Shown here piece after piece: positions 1 to 7,246 of a DNA stretch of 64,000 bases. Each line of letters begins with the position of its first letter. Within the stretch, counting starts at the first letter, position 1. Below the pieces are notes generated by a model. That model had not been told where the DNA came from, did no database searches, and was given only the letters and a program-made list of their open reading frames with translations. Source of the stretch: Lachnospiraceae bacterium XPB1003 (GTDB lineage: Bacteria; Bacillota; Clostridia; Lachnospirales; Lachnospiraceae); NCBI GenBank assembly GCA_900102065.1, contig FMVK01000011.1, positions 48,837 to 112,836 of the forward strand, in the 5' to 3' direction. The translations under genes and the position numbers were made by a program.

Positions 1-1746
1 AAGGAATTCCCCGAAGCATACGGCGAATTCATCAAGGTTTGTGAGACTCTTGAGAATCACTACCATGATATGCAGGATATGGAGTTCACAGTTGAGAACA
101 AGAAGCTCTACATGCTTCAGTGCCGTAACGGTAAGAGAACAGCTCCCGCTGCTCTCAAGATCGCTTGTGATCTCGTAGATGAAGGACACAAGACTCCCGA
201 AGAAGCTGTAGCAATGATCGATCCCAGAAACCTTGATACACTTCTTCATCCCCAGTTCGAGGCTGCTGCTCTTAAGGCTGCTACACCTCTCGGCAAGGGA
301 CTTGGTGCTTCACCGGGTGCTGCTTGCGGTAAGGTAGTATTCACAGCTGATGATGCAGAAGCATGGGCTGCAAGAGGAGAGAAGGTCGTACTCGTACGTC
401 TTGAGACATCTCCCGAAGATATCACAGGTATGAAGGCTGCTCAGGGTATCCTTACAGTACGTGGTGGTATGACATCACACGCTGCAGTAGTAGCACGTGG
501 TATGGGTACATGCTGCGTATCCGGATGCGGTGATATCGCTATGGATGAGGAGAACAAGAAGTTCACACTCGCAGGTACTACATTCACAGAAGGTTCCGAG
601 ATCTCCATCGACGGAACAACAGGTAACATCTATGCCGGCATCATTCCTACAGTTGATGCTGTTATCGCAGGTGAGTTCGGTCGTGTAATGGCATGGGCTG
701 ATGAGTTCAGAAAGCTCAAGGTTCGTACAAATGCCGATACTCCCGCTGATGCTAAGAAGGCAAGAGAGCTTGGTGCAGAAGGTATAGGTCTCTGCCGTAC
801 AGAGCACATGTTCTTCGAGCCCGAGCGTATCGCAGCTTTCCGTGAGATGATCTGCTCTGATACAGAGGAAGAGAGAGAAGTTGCTCTTGATAAGATCCTT
901 CCTTACCAGCAGGGAGACTTCAAGGCTCTCTATGAAGCTCTTGAGGGATGCCCCGTTACTATCAGATTCCTTGATCCGCCTCTTCACGAGTTCGTTCCTA
1001 CAGAGGATGCTGATATCGAGAAGCTTGCTAAGGCTAAGAATAAGTCTGTAGAAGAGATCAGAAACATCTGTGAGTCTCTTCACGAGTTCAACCCTATGAT
1101 GGGTCACAGAGGATGCCGTCTTGCGGTTACATATCCTTCAATCGCTAAGATGCAGACCAAGGCTGTAATCCGTGCCGCTATCGAAGTTCAGAAGGCTCAC
1201 GCTGACTGGAATGTTAAGCCCGAGATCATGATCCCTCTTGTATGTGAGCTCAAGGAGCTTAAGTACGTTAAGGATGTGGTAGTTGCTACAGCTGATGCCG
1301 AGATCGCAGCAGCAGGCGTTAAGCTTGATTACGAAGTTGGTACAATGATCGAGATCCCCAGAGCTGCTCTTACAGCAGATGAGATCGCTAAGGAAGCTGA
1401 CTTCTTCTGCTTCGGTACAAACGACCTTACACAGATGACATACGGTTTCTCACGTGATGATGCAGGTAAGTTCTTAAATGCTTACTATGATGCAAAGATC
1501 TTCGAGAATGATCCGTTTGCAAAGCTTGACCAGACAGGCGTAGGCAAGCTTATGGAAATGGCTATCAAGCTCGGCAAGCCGGTTAATCCTAAGCTTCACG
1601 TAGGCATCTGTGGTGAGCACGGTGGAGATCCTTCATCTGTTGAGTTCTGCCACAAGATCGGTCTTGATTATGTATCATGCTCACCGTTCCGTGTGCCTAT
1701 CGCCAGACTTGCTGCAGCACAGGCAGCTATCGCCGAGAAACGTTAA
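1..1746 (+). CDS. ppdK: Pyruvate, phosphate dikinase, C-terminal part (5' end outside window)
   Basis: The reading frame is open from base 1, so only the C-terminal two thirds of the usual ~870-residue enzyme is present. PPDK interconverts pyruvate, ATP and phosphate with PEP, AMP and pyrophosphate in the cytosol; in clostridia it works in glycolysis and gluconeogenesis. The swivelling phosphohistidine motif GGMTSHAAVVARGMGTCCVS is visible, with the catalytic His codon at 478-480. The PEP/pyruvate TIM-barrel domain follows with GLCRTEHMFFE and the C-terminal GICGEHGGDPSSVEFC and CSPFRVPIARLAAAQA motifs, which carry the catalytic Cys. Codon use is strongly biased, as expected for a highly expressed housekeeping gene and unlike its neighbours. 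A terminator follows at 1878-1910. Identification is secure. Confidence 0.97.
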   Translation, partial: KEFPEAYGEFIKVCETLENHYHDMQDMEFTVENKKLYMLQCRNGKRTAPAALKIACDLVDEGHKTPEEAVAMIDPRNLDTLLHPQFEAAALKAATPLGKGLGASPGAACGKVVFTADDAEAWAARGEKVVLVRLETSPEDITGMKAAQGILTVRGGMTSHAAVVARGMGTCCVSGCGDIAMDEENKKFTLAGTTFTEGSEISIDGTTGNIYAGIIPTVDAVIAGEFGRVMAWADEFRKLKVRTNADTPADAKKARELGAEGIGLCRTEHMFFEPERIAAFREMICSDTEEEREVALDKILPYQQGDFKALYEALEGCPVTIRFLDPPLHEFVPTEDADIEKLAKAKNKSVEEIRNICESLHEFNPMMGHRGCRLAVTYPSIAKMQTKAVIRAAIEVQKAHADWNVKPEIMIPLVCELKELKYVKDVVVATADAEIAAAGVKLDYEVGTMIEIPRAALTADEIAKEADFFCFGTNDLTQMTYGFSRDDAGKFLNAYYDAKIFENDPFAKLDQTGVGKLMEMAIKLGKPVNPKLHVGICGEHGGDPSSVEFCHKIGLDYVSCSPFRVPIARLAAAQAAIAEKR

Positions 1747-1910
1747 TTGAGACGGCATGTTTTTTAGGAACTTTTGAGATCCCAAAAGATTTCATGAAGA
1801 AGTCTGCGAAACTCTATTATGGAGAAAATCGCAGGTTTCGGTTCCCGGAAAAGCTTGAATTTAAGCTATTTCTAGTATAGAGAGTCTGAAAAGGCTCTCT
1901 ATATTTTTTT
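1717..1910 (+). repeat. Direct repeat, copy A: ppdK 3' end, untranslated tail and terminator
   Basis: This 194-bp stretch covers the last ppdK codons, the 3' untranslated region and the terminator. It recurs at 3599-3792 with about nine mismatches, counted by eye. The two copies bracket a remnant HTH gene and a DUF4143 ATPase gene. They differ at the end of the ppdK coding part (IAEKR here, IAEAR in copy B), which argues against a very recent simple duplication. Confidence 0.9.
1878..1910 (+). terminator. Rho-independent terminator of ppdK
   Basis: Stem TAGAGAGTC (1878-1886) pairs with GGCTCTCTA (1893-1901) around a TGAAAA loop and is followed by TATTTTTTT. It is duplicated at 3760-3792. Confidence 0.9.
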
Positions 1911-1975
1911 ATCTAAAAAAATAAGGTGCTATACACGGATTAGTATATTTGAATCTGTTGTTTGCAATTTTTTGA

Positions 1976-2020
1976 AGCGTTCGAGGTGTTTTAACATGAA
2001 AATTCCCCGGACGCTTTTTT
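1976..2020 (+). terminator. Probable hairpin terminator
   Basis: AGCGTTCGAGG (1976-1986) can pair with CCCCGGACGCT (2005-2015), with one mismatch and one G-T pair, and a run of T follows. It lies just inside the segment between the two ppdK repeats and upstream of the HTH remnant. Its parent gene is not evident. Confidence 0.5.
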
Positions 2021-2071
2021 GCGTTTGGGGCAAAAAGCGGAAAAATATTTCCGGTTGAAGGAGGTTTGAAA

Positions 2072-2203
2072 ATGTCAGTATTTACAGGGAAAAAACTTAA
2101 AGAAGCTCGTGTTAGAGCAAATTTATCACAGGAAGAGGTGGCTGGTATCTTAAAAATCACCGACAGAAACTTTTTTATATTTACATCGTATCGTTTCGAT
2201 TAA
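2072..2203 (+). pseudogene. Truncated XRE-type HTH regulator
   Basis: A 43-codon frame with a good ribosome binding site (AAGGAGG, 2058-2064) begins like a Cro/CI repressor: GKKLKEARVRANLSQEEVAG and then LKITDR, which is helix 1, helix 2 and the start of the recognition helix. It then runs into a stop inside the promoter region of the next gene. A complete HTH domain needs about 60 residues, so this is an N-terminal stub, probably cut when the ATPase gene arrived. It could still be expressed, but it should not form a full DNA-binding fold. Confidence 0.6.
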
Positions 2204-2247
2204 AACCATAGTCGAGTGTTGATTTAATCGAAGGTGTGCGCTACAAT
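2195..2247 (+). promoter_or_regulatory. Promoter of ATPase gene 1 with inverted repeat at -35
   Basis: TTGATT (2219-2224), 17 bp, TACAAT (2242-2247) is a reasonable sigma-A promoter. A perfect 10-bp inverted repeat, TTCGATTAAA (2195-2204) and TTTAATCGAA (2223-2232), overlaps the -35 box and looks like an operator. The transcript would start about 20 nt before the start codon at 2273. Confidence 0.55.
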
Positions 2248-2272
2248 TATCCCAAAAGGAGTAAGAAGAGAT

Positions 2273-3529
2273 ATGTATATTAAAAGAGACATTGAAAAAA
2301 TATTACTTGAGGCAGCAGAATCTTTTCAGGTAATAACCATATACGGGAGTCGTCAGGTTGGCAAGTCAACTACGGTGGATCAGCTATTCGGAGATAGCTT
2401 TGAAACTGTGACTCTTGATGATGCTGAAGAACTGGATATGGCATTATCAAATCCCAGAGCTTTTTTTGAGTCTCATCCTTGGCCGCTTATTATAGATGAA
2501 GTACAAAAGGCGGTAGGATTGCTTAGTGAGATAAAGAAAATTGTAGATGAGCAGAGGCGAACCTGGATGAAGAATAATGAGCCAAGACGTCTTATGTTTG
2601 TCTTGACAGGGTCGAACCAGTTTGAACTTCAGGAGGGAATCTCAGAGTCTCTTGCGGGAAGAACGGCCGTTATCAATATGTCAGGTTTTACGCAGACAGA
2701 AAAACGTGGAATAAGCGGAGCGTTATTTACTGTCGATTTGCAGGAACTCCTGAACAAGCAGCGTGACCATAAAGATTTTTATAGAAGCAGTGGGGTGGTA
2801 TTTGAAGATATTTTTCAAGGTGGCATGCCGGATATTTGCACGGGAGAATCCAAGCGTGATTTATATTACAAGGCCTACATAGATACATACATCGAAAAAG
2901 ATGTGAGAAAGCTTATCAGCGCATCAAGTGAAATGCAGTTTCGTAAGTTTATTTCACTTTTAGCACTTAGAACGGCGCAAGAAGTTGTGTATAACGAAAT
3001 ATCCAATGCTATAGGCATAAACGTTGAAACATGCAAACGCTGGATATCAATATTGAAGACTTCGGGAATAGTTTATCTTCTAGAACCATATATGGCAAAT
3101 GCCTCCAAACGTATAATCAAAGCTCCTAAACTGTATTTTATGGATACGGGACTTTGTGCATATCTTTGTAAATGGCCTAATGCTCATATGCTGATGGATT
3201 GTGCAATGAGTGGAGCTTTTTTTGAAACATATGTGGTAAGTGAGATAATAAAGAGCTTTTACAATCATGGAATAGAGCCGAATCAATATATATATTATTA
3301 CAGAGATATTGATAAAAAGGAAGTTGACATTCTTCTTGTTAAGGGTGGGGCACTGTATCCGGTAGAGATTAAGAAAGGGATTGCGCCAAGTAAACCGACG
3401 AAAAACTTCACCGTACTAGAAAAGTATAATATGCCGATTAAGCAGGGTATGGTAATTGATAATGCCGAAAAGATCAGGGTCTTGAACGATGAAGCATTTA
3501 TTATGCCTGTGTCTCTATTAGGGTACTAA
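2273..3529 (+). CDS. ATP-binding protein, AAA_14 + DUF4143 family (copy 1)
   Basis: A 418-residue protein of the AAA_14/DUF4143 ATPase family, abundant in anaerobes and of unproven function. The Walker A motif GSRQVGKST (Lys31) and Walker B PLIIDEVQK (Asp75-Glu76) are intact, followed by the sensor-like VLTGSNQFEL. The C-terminal DUF4143 part carries a helix-turn-helix-like segment (YNEISNAIGINVETCKRWI) and ends in a restriction-nuclease-like core, KKEVDILLVKGGALYPVEIKKG. The start at 2273 follows AAGGAG; an upstream in-frame start at 2234 is less likely because it lies inside the promoter. The gene stands alone between the two ppdK-end repeats, so it looks like inserted cargo. Three more members of the family are in this window. 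Confidence 0.85.
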   Translation: MYIKRDIEKILLEAAESFQVITIYGSRQVGKSTTVDQLFGDSFETVTLDDAEELDMALSNPRAFFESHPWPLIIDEVQKAVGLLSEIKKIVDEQRRTWMKNNEPRRLMFVLTGSNQFELQEGISESLAGRTAVINMSGFTQTEKRGISGALFTVDLQELLNKQRDHKDFYRSSGVVFEDIFQGGMPDICTGESKRDLYYKAYIDTYIEKDVRKLISASSEMQFRKFISLLALRTAQEVVYNEISNAIGINVETCKRWISILKTSGIVYLLEPYMANASKRIIKAPKLYFMDTGLCAYLCKWPNAHMLMDCAMSGAFFETYVVSEIIKSFYNHGIEPNQYIYYYRDIDKKEVDILLVKGGALYPVEIKKGIAPSKPTKNFTVLEKYNMPIKQGMVIDNAEKIRVLNDEAFIMPVSLLGY

Positions 3530-3598
3530 TGGAGCCTTAATAAAAGGCTTCTATGTTAGGTGCTGGCAGTAGAATCGGCTCATCGAGTGAAAGATGTT

Positions 3599-3792
3599 GC
3601 ACAGGCAGCTATCGCCGAGGCACGTTAATTGAGCCAACATGTTTTTTAGGAACTTTTGAGATCCCAAAGGATTTCATGGAGAAGCCTGCGAAACTCTATT
3701 ATGGAGAAAATCGCAGGTTTCGGTTCCCGGGAAAGCTTGAATTTAAGCTATTTCTAGTATAGAGAGTCTGAAAAGGCTCTCTATATTTTTTT
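3599..3792 (+). repeat. Direct repeat, copy B: second ppdK 3' end with terminator
   Basis: This copy holds a remnant of the ppdK coding end (AQAAIAEAR then stop), the same untranslated region, and the same terminator (3760-3792). No upstream ppdK sequence remains. It directly abuts a DUF1016 remnant on its right. See copy A at 1717-1910. Confidence 0.9.
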
Positions 3793-4025
3793 CCCGTATA
3801 AGTGAAGATCTGAAAAAACAACTGCCGGGAGTTAAGTCTTTTTCTCCAAGGAACCTTCTGTATATGCACCAGTTCTTCAGGCTTTTTCCGGATGCCGAAA
3901 TTACGCATCAAGTTGTTGCACAATTGGAATCCTCGGAAAATACGCAACAACCTGTTTCGCATTTGCAGGGGGCGGGGTTTTATCGTAAAATATTAAACCG
4001 GTATGAAAAATCCTTATCAGAATGA
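3792..4025 (+). pseudogene. DUF1016 (YhcG-like) N-terminal domain remnant
   Basis: In this frame the first ~50 codons read like the DUF1016 N-terminal domain: ISEDLKKQLPGVKSFSPRNL, then YMHQFFRLFPDAE and QVVAQLE. The family pairs this domain with a PD-(D/E)XK nuclease domain, which is absent here. There is no start codon or ribosome binding site; the fragment begins exactly where the ppdK repeat ends, and after ~50 codons it leaves the family pattern and reads on to a stop at 4025. It is a decayed piece whose 5' part was probably lost in the rearrangement that made the repeat. Confidence 0.65.
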
Positions 4026-5037
4026 GCACCTTAAGGCGCAGGTACAAAAGAATATGTTTGGGGCGCGGTTCCTTATCATAATGGAACTGTTTGGATTCTT
4101 TTTGTGTTTTTTAAGTTTTTTTAATACATATAATGATATATACAGGAATACAGATATACACTTCGGAGATCTCTTCGGAATGCTGGATGACTCGTTCTAT
4201 ACCATCGAGATAACCGAAATGCCGGAGGAATTGTATCCGTCTTTTTATATGGTGAAAATAGGCGACAATGCACTGATGGTCACCGGCATCGATGAAGAGT
4301 TAGAGAAGCTTGAGCGGAAGGGCAGTATAAAAGTACGCGGACAGCTGCGAGGCTATTCTGCAGAGGAAGAGGATATCAGTCAGGCCGCGTGGGATTATTA
4401 CAGCAGATACGGTTATTATGCGGATGATTCAATGACAAAGTGGCGTGTGGCCGGCCATTGTCTTCAACGATCAGATGCAAGTTTTATTAAGATACTGTGT
4501 GAAGATCATCCACTGGGACTGGTGTTCGGACTGACAATACTTATCGTAAACAGTATGATCATGTCCTGGGAAGGAACTCTGTATATGTTCAGGCACCTAC
4601 ATCCTGCCTGCGGCAGCGTAAGGTTTTCTCCGAAGGACTTGGATGAGCAGGCGGAGCGCCCGGGATCAGAATGGTTTGAAGGGACGGGGCTTTACTTTAC
4701 GCCTGAGATCCTTATAGGAACGCAAAGAGGAATGGCGGCAGTCCGCTATGATGACATAGATAAGATCCGTATCCGCAAAAGGTGGCATATCAACTGGGCG
4801 ACTGCTCCAAATAGCGCACGGATCAAATCCGGCTCAAAGTACAATTTGCAACTTATGCTATGGGCTTCTTCGGATCGGTCGGAATACTATTCCTATCAGA
4901 TGATCGTGAAAAGTAAAAATCACAGAAGGCTTCTCATGTGTGATGCCGAATATATCTCGCAGGAGGTTATCGACCGCATTAACGAAATTGGTATCCCGCT
5001 TATCTTGCCTGCGGAACGCGAAGACGGTAAAAAATAA
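4003..5037 (+). CDS. Membrane protein of unknown function, two TM segments
   Basis: A 344-residue protein I do not recognise. There is a hydrophobic segment at about residues 23-40 (FLIIMELFGFFLCFLSFF) and another at about 170-187 (LVFGLTILIVNSMIMSW). The loop between them (~130 residues) would be extracytoplasmic, and the C-terminal ~150 residues, including FTPEILIGTQRGMAAVRYDDIDKI, cytoplasmic or vice versa. The C-terminal part resembles a PH-like beta domain in its YDDIDKIRIRKRW pattern, but that is only an impression. No good Shine-Dalgarno precedes 4003; ATG 4054 is an alternative that would start directly before the first membrane segment. It overlaps the end of the DUF1016 remnant. Confidence 0.7.
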   Translation: MKNPYQNEHLKAQVQKNMFGARFLIIMELFGFFLCFLSFFNTYNDIYRNTDIHFGDLFGMLDDSFYTIEITEMPEELYPSFYMVKIGDNALMVTGIDEELEKLERKGSIKVRGQLRGYSAEEEDISQAAWDYYSRYGYYADDSMTKWRVAGHCLQRSDASFIKILCEDHPLGLVFGLTILIVNSMIMSWEGTLYMFRHLHPACGSVRFSPKDLDEQAERPGSEWFEGTGLYFTPEILIGTQRGMAAVRYDDIDKIRIRKRWHINWATAPNSARIKSGSKYNLQLMLWASSDRSEYYSYQMIVKSKNHRRLLMCDAEYISQEVIDRINEIGIPLILPAEREDGKK

Positions 5038-5114
5038 ATCAATCTGAGCATGATCAATACTGAGGAAGGTACTTTTTCAGCTAAGGATCTCAAGAAGGAG
5101 CTTTGTATCTGACA

Positions 5115-5312
5115 ATGAAGACACTTGAATACTCACCTTTGGATAATGGAATAGGAGACACAGTTTCTCTCAGCTATAAAGAATATAAGAGGCTTAAAAC
5201 AAGGATTGATCTGTCGGAACTCCTCGCACAATCAGATGAGGATGTTAAGAACGGAAGAGTTGCACCTATGAAGGATACGTCTGAAGACTTAAGAAGTATC
5301 CTTAGAGAATAA
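5115..5312 (+). CDS. Small antitoxin-like protein (orphan)
   Basis: A 65-residue acidic protein. The pattern SLSYKEYKRLKTRIDLSELLAQ and then SDEDVKNGRVAPMKDTSEDL with a final LRSILRE resembles the C-terminal region of Phd/YefM- or RelB-type type II antitoxins, in which the D-x-x-x-G-R-V-x-P-x-x-x-x-x-x-x-L segment is common. AAGGAG lies at 5095-5100, so TTG 5103 is too close and ATG 5115 a little far; 5115 is the better choice. No RelE-, ParE- or Fic-like toxin follows: the next gene is a DUF2809 membrane protein. It is therefore an orphan, perhaps residual from a lost pair. Moderate certainty on family. Confidence 0.55.
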   Translation: MKTLEYSPLDNGIGDTVSLSYKEYKRLKTRIDLSELLAQSDEDVKNGRVAPMKDTSEDLRSILRE

Positions 5313-5393
5313 GAGAAAGAACGGAATGTGATCAATCCGTGGATAATCTGTAGATTAGAATTATGCAGATTTCTGAAGAGAATATTAGATGAT

Positions 5394-5777
5394 ATGAAAA
5401 CCCGACTTATATATTTTATTGCTTCTGTGGCGCTTCTTGGCACAGAGATACTGATAGGGCTGTATGCTCACGGCTGGATACGCAACTACCTGGGGGATGT
5501 CCTGGTAGTTGTGTTGCTTTATACGCTTTTCAGGACGGTATCTGTCCAAAAGCCGAAGGGCTGGTATGTGCTGCCGACGGCTATCCTGGTATTTTCATTT
5601 GGAGTGGAATTCCTGCAGTTATGGGGATTTTGTGACAGATTTGGTATAACTAACAGGCTGCTCAGGGTCATCATCGGAACCGGATTCTCTATAGTGGATC
5701 TGATTTGTTACAGTATAGGGATTCTTCCGTGTTACGCAGCAGAGTATTTCCGAATCCTGAAGAATAGAGAAGGCTAA
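5394..5777 (+). CDS. DUF2809 family membrane protein
   Basis: A 127-residue integral membrane protein with about four hydrophobic segments. The DUF2809 signature is present: RNYLGDVLVVVLLYTLFRTV, then the FGVEFLQLWGF segment, and a final IIGTGFSIVDLICYSIG. The function of the family is unknown. The reading frame extends upstream to GTG 5328, but the family begins shortly before the first membrane helix, so ATG 5394 is preferred although its ribosome binding site is weak. It is followed directly by the 23-bp repeat array that precedes ATPase gene 2. Confidence 0.7.
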   Translation: MKTRLIYFIASVALLGTEILIGLYAHGWIRNYLGDVLVVVLLYTLFRTVSVQKPKGWYVLPTAILVFSFGVEFLQLWGFCDRFGITNRLLRVIIGTGFSIVDLICYSIGILPCYAAEYFRILKNREG

Positions 5778-5890
5778 TCCTGCAGAATCAGAACGCCTAA
5801 TCTTGCGGAATGGAAATGCCTAATCCTGCGGAATGAAAATACCGAATCTTGCGGAACGAAATTGCCTAATCTTGCGGAATGGGTTATAAT
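5773..5890 (+). promoter_or_regulatory. Five ~23-bp tandem repeats and promoter of ATPase gene 2
   Basis: The core GCCTAATCTTGCGGAATG and close variants occur at about 5773, 5795, 5818, 5841 and 5864, spaced 22-23 bp, or two helical turns. The last repeat supplies TTGCCT (5862-5867), which with TATAAT (5885-5890) makes a 17-bp-spaced promoter. Repeats on one helix face ending in the -35 box suggest cooperative operator sites. Confidence 0.6.
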
Positions 5891-5916
5891 GATCGCAGGA
5901 AATGGGAGGTACGTTC

Positions 5917-7203
5917 ATGGGAATCGCTGATAAAAGCCTGTATAAAGATCGAATTGTTGACAAGCAAGTCGAACAATATCTGAGAACCTTTGGCGCAGTT
6001 TGTGTAGAAGGTCCTAAATGGTGTGGGAAGACGTGGACATCTTCCGTTCATTGCAATAGTGAATTTCTTGTAGGAGATCCCTCTAATAACTTTCAGAACA
6101 GGCAACTGGCAGAATTAACTCCTTCAACAGTCCTTCAGGGAGAGACACCGAGGCTGATCGATGAATGGCAGGAAGTGCCTCCTATATGGGATGCAGTGAG
6201 ATACATGGTTGATCGAAGAGGTAAAAAGTCACAATTTGTACTTACCGGATCCTCAACGCCACAACGAAAAGGGATACTTCACAGTGGCGCCGGCAGGATT
6301 GGCAAGATCAGGATGCGAACCATGTCATTATACGAATCCGGAGATTCTTCTGGAGTAGTTTCGTTGCAGGATCTATGTGAGGGAAAACTCACTCCGGTAC
6401 AGACAGGAGAGGTTAACCTTCAGGATCTGATCTATTATGTGGTTCGCGGAGGGTGGCCCGGAAATATAGGGATTCCGGTTTCGGATGCACAGCTCTTACC
6501 GCAATCATACATTGAGGCGATCATTGAAGATGATATCTATCGGGCAGATCATGTGAAATATGACTCACAGAAGCTATGGCTCCTTCTTCGGTCATTAGCC
6601 AGAAATGAAACAACCATGGCTACAAACAGCAGACTCGTGAAAGATATCAAAGAAACGGATGACAGAGAGATTGACAGAGATACAGTGGCGCAGTATCTGG
6701 ATGTTTTCTCGAGATTGTTTTTGATTGAAGATCAGCAGGCATTTTCCAGTAATATCCGTTCATCGGTTCGTATCAAACAGGCCTCAAAAAGACACTTATG
6801 TGATCCGGCATTGGCTTGTGCGCTTTTGAATGCTTCACCTGAGAGACTGCTTGGAGATCTTAATACGTTTGGATTCATGTTTGAGGCAATGTGTGAGAGG
6901 GATCTTCGCATTTATGCCGAATCATTTGAGGCAAAGCTATTCCATTATCACGATTATAACGATAACGAAATAGACGCAGTCATAGAACTGCCTTCAGGTC
7001 AGTGGTGTGCATTTGAGATCAAGGTAGGTGCGAATCAGATAGAAGGCGCTGCGCAGGAATTGATAAAAATAAAAGAAGCTATTAAAAAAGAAAAAGATGG
7101 CGTACCACCATCTGTACTTTGTGTGATCTGTGGTATGTCTAATGCGGCTTATCAACGGCCGGATGGCGTATTTGTAGTACCAATAACCGCACTAAAGGAT
7201 TGA
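5917..7203 (+). CDS. ATP-binding protein, AAA_14 + DUF4143 family (copy 2)
   Basis: A 428-residue DUF4143 ATPase of the GPxWCGKT subgroup: Walker A is EGPKWCGKTWTS (Lys38), Walker B RLIDEWQEVP (Asp82-Glu83), and the sensor segment is FVLTGSSTP. DUF4143 follows, with a C-terminal nuclease-like core DNEIDAVIELPSGQWCAFEI. GGGAGG at 5904-5909 lies inside the longest frame and 7 nt before ATG 5917, so 5917 is chosen over 5902. It is monocistronic between a repeat-bearing promoter and a terminator at 7206-7246. It is only distantly similar to copies 1, 3 and 4, so these are not recent duplicates. Function unknown. Confidence 0.85.
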   Translation: MGIADKSLYKDRIVDKQVEQYLRTFGAVCVEGPKWCGKTWTSSVHCNSEFLVGDPSNNFQNRQLAELTPSTVLQGETPRLIDEWQEVPPIWDAVRYMVDRRGKKSQFVLTGSSTPQRKGILHSGAGRIGKIRMRTMSLYESGDSSGVVSLQDLCEGKLTPVQTGEVNLQDLIYYVVRGGWPGNIGIPVSDAQLLPQSYIEAIIEDDIYRADHVKYDSQKLWLLLRSLARNETTMATNSRLVKDIKETDDREIDRDTVAQYLDVFSRLFLIEDQQAFSSNIRSSVRIKQASKRHLCDPALACALLNASPERLLGDLNTFGFMFEAMCERDLRIYAESFEAKLFHYHDYNDNEIDAVIELPSGQWCAFEIKVGANQIEGAAQELIKIKEAIKKEKDGVPPSVLCVICGMSNAAYQRPDGVFVVPITALKD

Positions 7204-7205
7204 TC

Positions 7206-7246
7206 AAAAATGCCCACCTATGACAGAGTCAGGGGGGCATTTTTTT
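7206..7246. terminator. Bidirectional terminator
   Basis: ATGCCCACCT (7210-7219) pairs with AGGGGGGCAT (7231-7240) with one mismatch, flanked by A5 on the left and a T run on the right. It can end both ATPase gene 2 and the convergent diguanylate cyclase gene, whose stop codon it touches. Confidence 0.8.

Noticed and set aside
475..1107. 210-codon open frame on the minus strand inside ppdK
   Set aside because: It is antisense to conserved PPDK motifs; the strong codon bias of ppdK leaves the opposite frame open. Its translation is Ser/Cys-rich without a domain.
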